Positions 5,511-7,828 of a stretch of 7,828 nucleotides of DNA are shown piece after piece. Below the pieces are notes generated by a model. It was not told the origin of the DNA, did not search any database, and saw only the letters and a program-made list of their open reading frames with translations. The position numbers and the translations under genes are program-made. This DNA comes from Gammaproteobacteria bacterium (GTDB lineage Bacteria > Pseudomonadota > Gammaproteobacteria > SZUA-140), in assembly GCA_026994735.1 (NCBI GenBank), contig JALWQD010000092.1, positions 1 through 7,828 on the forward strand, in the 5' to 3' direction. Each line of letters opens with the position of its first letter. Position 1 is the first letter of the stretch.

Positions 5511-6310
5511 TGGAGCGGGTGCCCGTAACAATCCCTGCCTTGCAGGCTATCAGTCGAGAAGGGCGGCGTTTTGCCTGTCTGACGGCTTATGACGCCAGTT
5601 TTGCCCGATTGCTCGATGATTGTGCCATCGACATTATCTTGGTGGGAGACTCGCTGGGTATGGTCGTGCAGGGGCATGGCTCGACATTGTCGGTGACAGT
5701 TGACGAAATAGTCTATCACACGGCCTGCGTCAGTCGGGTATGTCGGCATGCGCTGGTCATGGCGGATATGCCGTTTCTGGCGGATGCCAGTACCGAGTTG
5801 GCATTGATCAATGCGGGCCGTTTATTGAAGGAAGGTGGAGCGCAGATTGTCAAGCTCGAGGGGGGGCATGAGATCTGCACGACGGTATCCCTGTTAGCCA
5901 GTAAGGGAGTGCCTGTTTGTGCCCATCTTGGGCTGCGTCCGCAGTCTGTCCATAAAATGGGCGGTTACCGTATACAGGGTCAGGATGACGAAGCGGCTTC
6001 ATTAATTTTTGATGAGGCACAGCAGCTGGTCGCAGCGGGGGCAGATATGCTGTTGCTGGAATGCGTCCCGAGTGCCCTTGCAGCGCGTGTAGTCAGGGCT
6101 GTGGATGTCCCTGTGATTGGCATCGGCGCGGGGCCAGATTGCCAGGGGCAGGTTTTGGTGCTTTACGATATGCTCGGTTTGGGCGAGGGCCGCCGACCCC
6201 GTTTTGTCGAAAATTTTCTTGCCGGTAAAGATAGTTTGCGCGCCGCTATCGAAGCCTATGTCGATGCTGTTCATAAGCGCCACTACCCGGCACAGCAACA
6301 CGGTTATTAA
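5507..6310 (+). CDS. panB: 3-methyl-2-oxobutanoate hydroxymethyltransferase (ketopantoate hydroxymethyltransferase)
   Basis: PanB is the first committed enzyme of pantothenate synthesis. It moves a hydroxymethyl group from 5,10-methylene-tetrahydrofolate to alpha-ketoisovalerate, giving ketopantoate. The 267-aa TIM barrel has the expected length. Seen are LTAYDASFARLLD (25-37), LVGDSLGMVVQGHGST (45-60) with metal ligand Asp48, MADMPF (85-90) with Asp87, IVKLEGG (114-120) with Lys116 and Glu118, HLGLRPQSV and MGGYRIQG (140-158), LLLECVP (182-188) with Glu185, and VIGIGAG (203-209). The start overlaps the kinase stop in ATGATG; either ATG is possible, and GTG 5519 (four residues on) with an internal GGAG is a weaker alternative. 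The stop overlaps the panC ATG by one base. Confidence 0.97.
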   Translation: MMERVPVTIPALQAISREGRRFACLTAYDASFARLLDDCAIDIILVGDSLGMVVQGHGSTLSVTVDEIVYHTACVSRVCRHALVMADMPFLADASTELALINAGRLLKEGGAQIVKLEGGHEICTTVSLLASKGVPVCAHLGLRPQSVHKMGGYRIQGQDDEAASLIFDEAQQLVAAGADMLLLECVPSALAARVVRAVDVPVIGIGAGPDCQGQVLVLYDMLGLGEGRRPRFVENFLAGKDSLRAAIEAYVDAVHKRHYPAQQHGY

Positions 6311-7173
6311 TGATTCCGGTTATTGATACGGTAGCTTCGTTACGCCAATTGGTTGCAGAATGGCGATCCCAGGGTGCGCGCGTAGCCTTTGTGCCGACGA
6401 TGGGACATCTGCACGCGGGACATTTGCGCCTGGTAGAGCAGGCGCGGTTTATTGCCGACCGGATCATTGTCAGTGTTTTTGTTAATCCAACACAATTTAA
6501 TGACGCCAATGATTTTGGTCGTTATCCGCGGACTTTGGATGCCGACCGTCGCTCTTTGGCGACGGCGGCCTGTGATGCGATTTTTGCGCCCGCTGTTGCT
6601 GAACTCTATCCTTTTGGACAGCAACAGGCAGTGCAAATGATTGTGCCAGGCCTTGCCGAAGGTTTGTGCGGTGATTACCGTCCTGGACATTTTGCCGGTG
6701 TTGCGACAGTCGTCTGCCGTTTGTTAAATATCGTTATCCCAGACGATGCTTTCTTTGGTGAAAAGGATTTGCAGCAACTACGTGTCATCGAACGTCTGGT
6801 TGCTGATTTGCAGATGTCGGTGAATATTTACGGTGTAGAGACCGTGCGTGAACGTGATGGTCTGGCGATGAGTTCACGAAATGCCTATCTCGATACGCGG
6901 GCACGTCAACAGGCGCCGACTTTATTTGCTGTCCTGGCAGGAGTGCGCCAGGGGTTTCTCGCGGGAGAAGCTATCGAGAAACTCGAAAATGAAGGCCGGC
7001 AGCGACTTGCCGATGCCGGTTTTCGGACGGAATATCTTGAAGTTCGCTGTTGGTCTGATCTTGGTTTGCCACGACAAGGAGAGGCGTTGGTTGTTCTTGC
7101 TGCGGCCTGGCTGGGTGAAGCGAGATTGATCGACAATCTTCGCCTGACGCTGCCCGAGAGCCAGGACAGTTAA
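6310..7173 (+). CDS. panC: Pantothenate synthetase (pantoate-beta-alanine ligase)
   Basis: PanC condenses pantoate and beta-alanine, using ATP through a pantoyl-adenylate, to give pantothenate for coenzyme A. The 287-aa protein has normal length and a Rossmann-type nucleotidyl-transferase fold. Seen are PTMGHLHAGHLRLV (29-42) with the HxGH motif at 35-38, VFVNPTQFNDANDFGRYPR (57-74), the GHFAGVATVVCRLLN stretch (126-140), FFGEKDLQQLRVI (148-160) and MSSRN (187-191), which plays the role of the KMSKS loop. It begins in TAATG with panB, and no separate ribosome site is visible, so translational coupling is likely. PanD, which makes beta-alanine from aspartate, is not encoded downstream in the window. 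No convincing hairpin terminator follows the stop. Confidence 0.97.
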   Translation: MIPVIDTVASLRQLVAEWRSQGARVAFVPTMGHLHAGHLRLVEQARFIADRIIVSVFVNPTQFNDANDFGRYPRTLDADRRSLATAACDAIFAPAVAELYPFGQQQAVQMIVPGLAEGLCGDYRPGHFAGVATVVCRLLNIVIPDDAFFGEKDLQQLRVIERLVADLQMSVNIYGVETVRERDGLAMSSRNAYLDTRARQQAPTLFAVLAGVRQGFLAGEAIEKLENEGRQRLADAGFRTEYLEVRCWSDLGLPRQGEALVVLAAAWLGEARLIDNLRLTLPESQDS

Positions 7174-7200
7174 CAGATTTCCGTGTAGAATTCGCCACCT

Positions 7201-7231
7201 TTGACATGATTTGGCTCGTGTTCGGTACTAT
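7201..7231 (+). promoter_or_regulatory. Possible promoter for the ankyrin lipoprotein gene
   Basis: In the 138-base gap after panC there is a perfect -35 TTGACA (7201-7206). The best -10 is TACTAT (7226-7231), four of six matches at a long 19-base spacing; GGTACT at 17 bases is poorer. This would separate the downstream gene from the pantothenate operon. The rest of the gap holds a T8 run (7287-7294) with no stable hairpin before it, and nothing else I recognise. Confidence 0.4.
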
Positions 7232-7311
7232 CTTGAATGATTGAGATGGTAACCTTGCCGGCAGTGAGGGTTATTCCCGTGGACAGTTTTTTTTATCAAG
7301 AGCGTTATCAC

Positions 7312-7828
7312 ATGCGTGGTCTGTTGTTGCTGGCGCTGGTGTTGTTTCTCGGTGCTTGTAGCCAGCCTGAAATTGTTGTCGCTGTGGAGGCGGGAAATCA
7401 GGAGCAGGTCGCCCGCTTGCTTGAGCTGTCTGCGGATAAGGATCTTGTCAATGCTCGTAGTCGCAGTAATGACAGCATCCTGACGGTTGCGCTACGTGAA
7501 GGTCGTATGGATATTGTGCGTTTGCTACTGGATCATAACGCCGACGTCAATTTGCAGGGAGACCTTGGTGTGACAGCATTAATGATGGCTGTCTCCGCCG
7601 ATCAGCCGGTCATGGTTAAGGAATTGCTGGATCGTGGTGCGCGTGTCGATATACGCGACCGGATGGGTAATACGGCATTAATGATTATGCCCGCAAAGGA
7701 TTACCCTGCCGTTATTTTGCCATTGCTTGCAAAAGGTGCGAAGGCAAATGACCGCAATGAAAATGGTCTATCACCTTTGATGGCCGCAGCATATCTGGGC
7801 CATTTGCAAATAGCACGGGTGCTTGTTG
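7312..7828 (+). CDS. Ankyrin-repeat lipoprotein (3' part beyond the right edge)
   Basis: My translation from ATG 7312 is open for 172 codons to the window edge. It starts with a lipoprotein signal (MRGLLLLALVLFLGAC, lipobox LGAC, Cys16; next residue Ser, so probably outer membrane). Ankyrin repeats follow at once: a degenerate one at about 20-50, then 53-85 (ILTVALREGRMDIVRLLLDH), 86-118 (TALMMAVSADQPVMVKELLD), 119-151 (more divergent) and a fifth that is cut off (SPLMAAAYLGHLQIARVLV). Such repeats usually bind proteins, here presumably in the periplasm; the partner is unknown. An in-frame GTG at 7279, with GAGGG eight bases upstream, would add 11 residues encoded through the T8 run. I prefer ATG 7312 because it gives a standard signal peptide. 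Confidence 0.9.
   Translation, partial: MRGLLLLALVLFLGACSQPEIVVAVEAGNQEQVARLLELSADKDLVNARSRSNDSILTVALREGRMDIVRLLLDHNADVNLQGDLGVTALMMAVSADQPVMVKELLDRGARVDIRDRMGNTALMIMPAKDYPAVILPLLAKGAKANDRNENGLSPLMAAAYLGHLQIARVLV

Noticed and set aside
4168..7263. Octamer TGCCGGCA found at 2042, 4168 and 7256 as an uptake-type word
   Set aside because: Three copies in this window are too few to separate from chance in DNA with many GCCGG words, and one copy lies inside pcnB coding sequence.
7287..7294. T8 run as an intrinsic terminator for the panC operon
   Set aside because: No stable stem lies directly before it; the best pairing (GGG/CCC around TTATT) is three base pairs. The run may lie inside the ankyrin gene if the GTG at 7279 is the start.

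Overview
The window is a chromosomal segment from a gammaproteobacterium whose genus I cannot name. The Gram-negative outer-membrane gene lptD, an E. coli-type poly(A) polymerase with a basic tail, a SlyD-type FKBP and the gene order pcnB-folK-(deoxynucleoside kinase)-panB-panC all point to that class. Base composition and codon use look even throughout, and I see no insertion sequence, phage gene, CRISPR array or other sign of recent transfer. This is mostly housekeeping DNA. The least-understood parts are three small genes: a lipoprotein, a DUF1289 protein and an ankyrin lipoprotein.

Left arm, all on the minus strand (bases 1-2711). Reading in the direction of transcription, a tRNA-Glu with anticodon CTC has its own strong-looking promoter. 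It is followed after 44 bases by a 96-aa lipoprotein of unknown function, then a 60-aa four-cysteine DUF1289 protein coupled to it, then slyD, then the 5' two-thirds of lptD, which runs off the left edge. About 100 bases separate DUF1289 from slyD and slyD from lptD. Both gaps hold small symmetrical sequences that could be regulator sites.

Centre (2712-2887). A 176-base divergent intergenic region carries the tRNA promoter on the minus strand and probable weak promoter elements for pcnB on the plus strand.

Right arm, all on the plus strand (2888-7828). pcnB (poly(A) polymerase I), folK (folate biosynthesis), a deoxynucleoside kinase, panB and panC (pantothenate biosynthesis) form a compact run. 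Three of the four junctions overlap by 1-4 bases, and the exception is a 50-base gap before the kinase. FolK helps make tetrahydrofolate, and PanB consumes 5,10-methylene-tetrahydrofolate to make ketopantoate, which PanC joins to beta-alanine. The beta-alanine enzyme PanD is not in the window. After a 138-base gap with a possible promoter, an ankyrin-repeat lipoprotein gene begins and is cut by the right edge.
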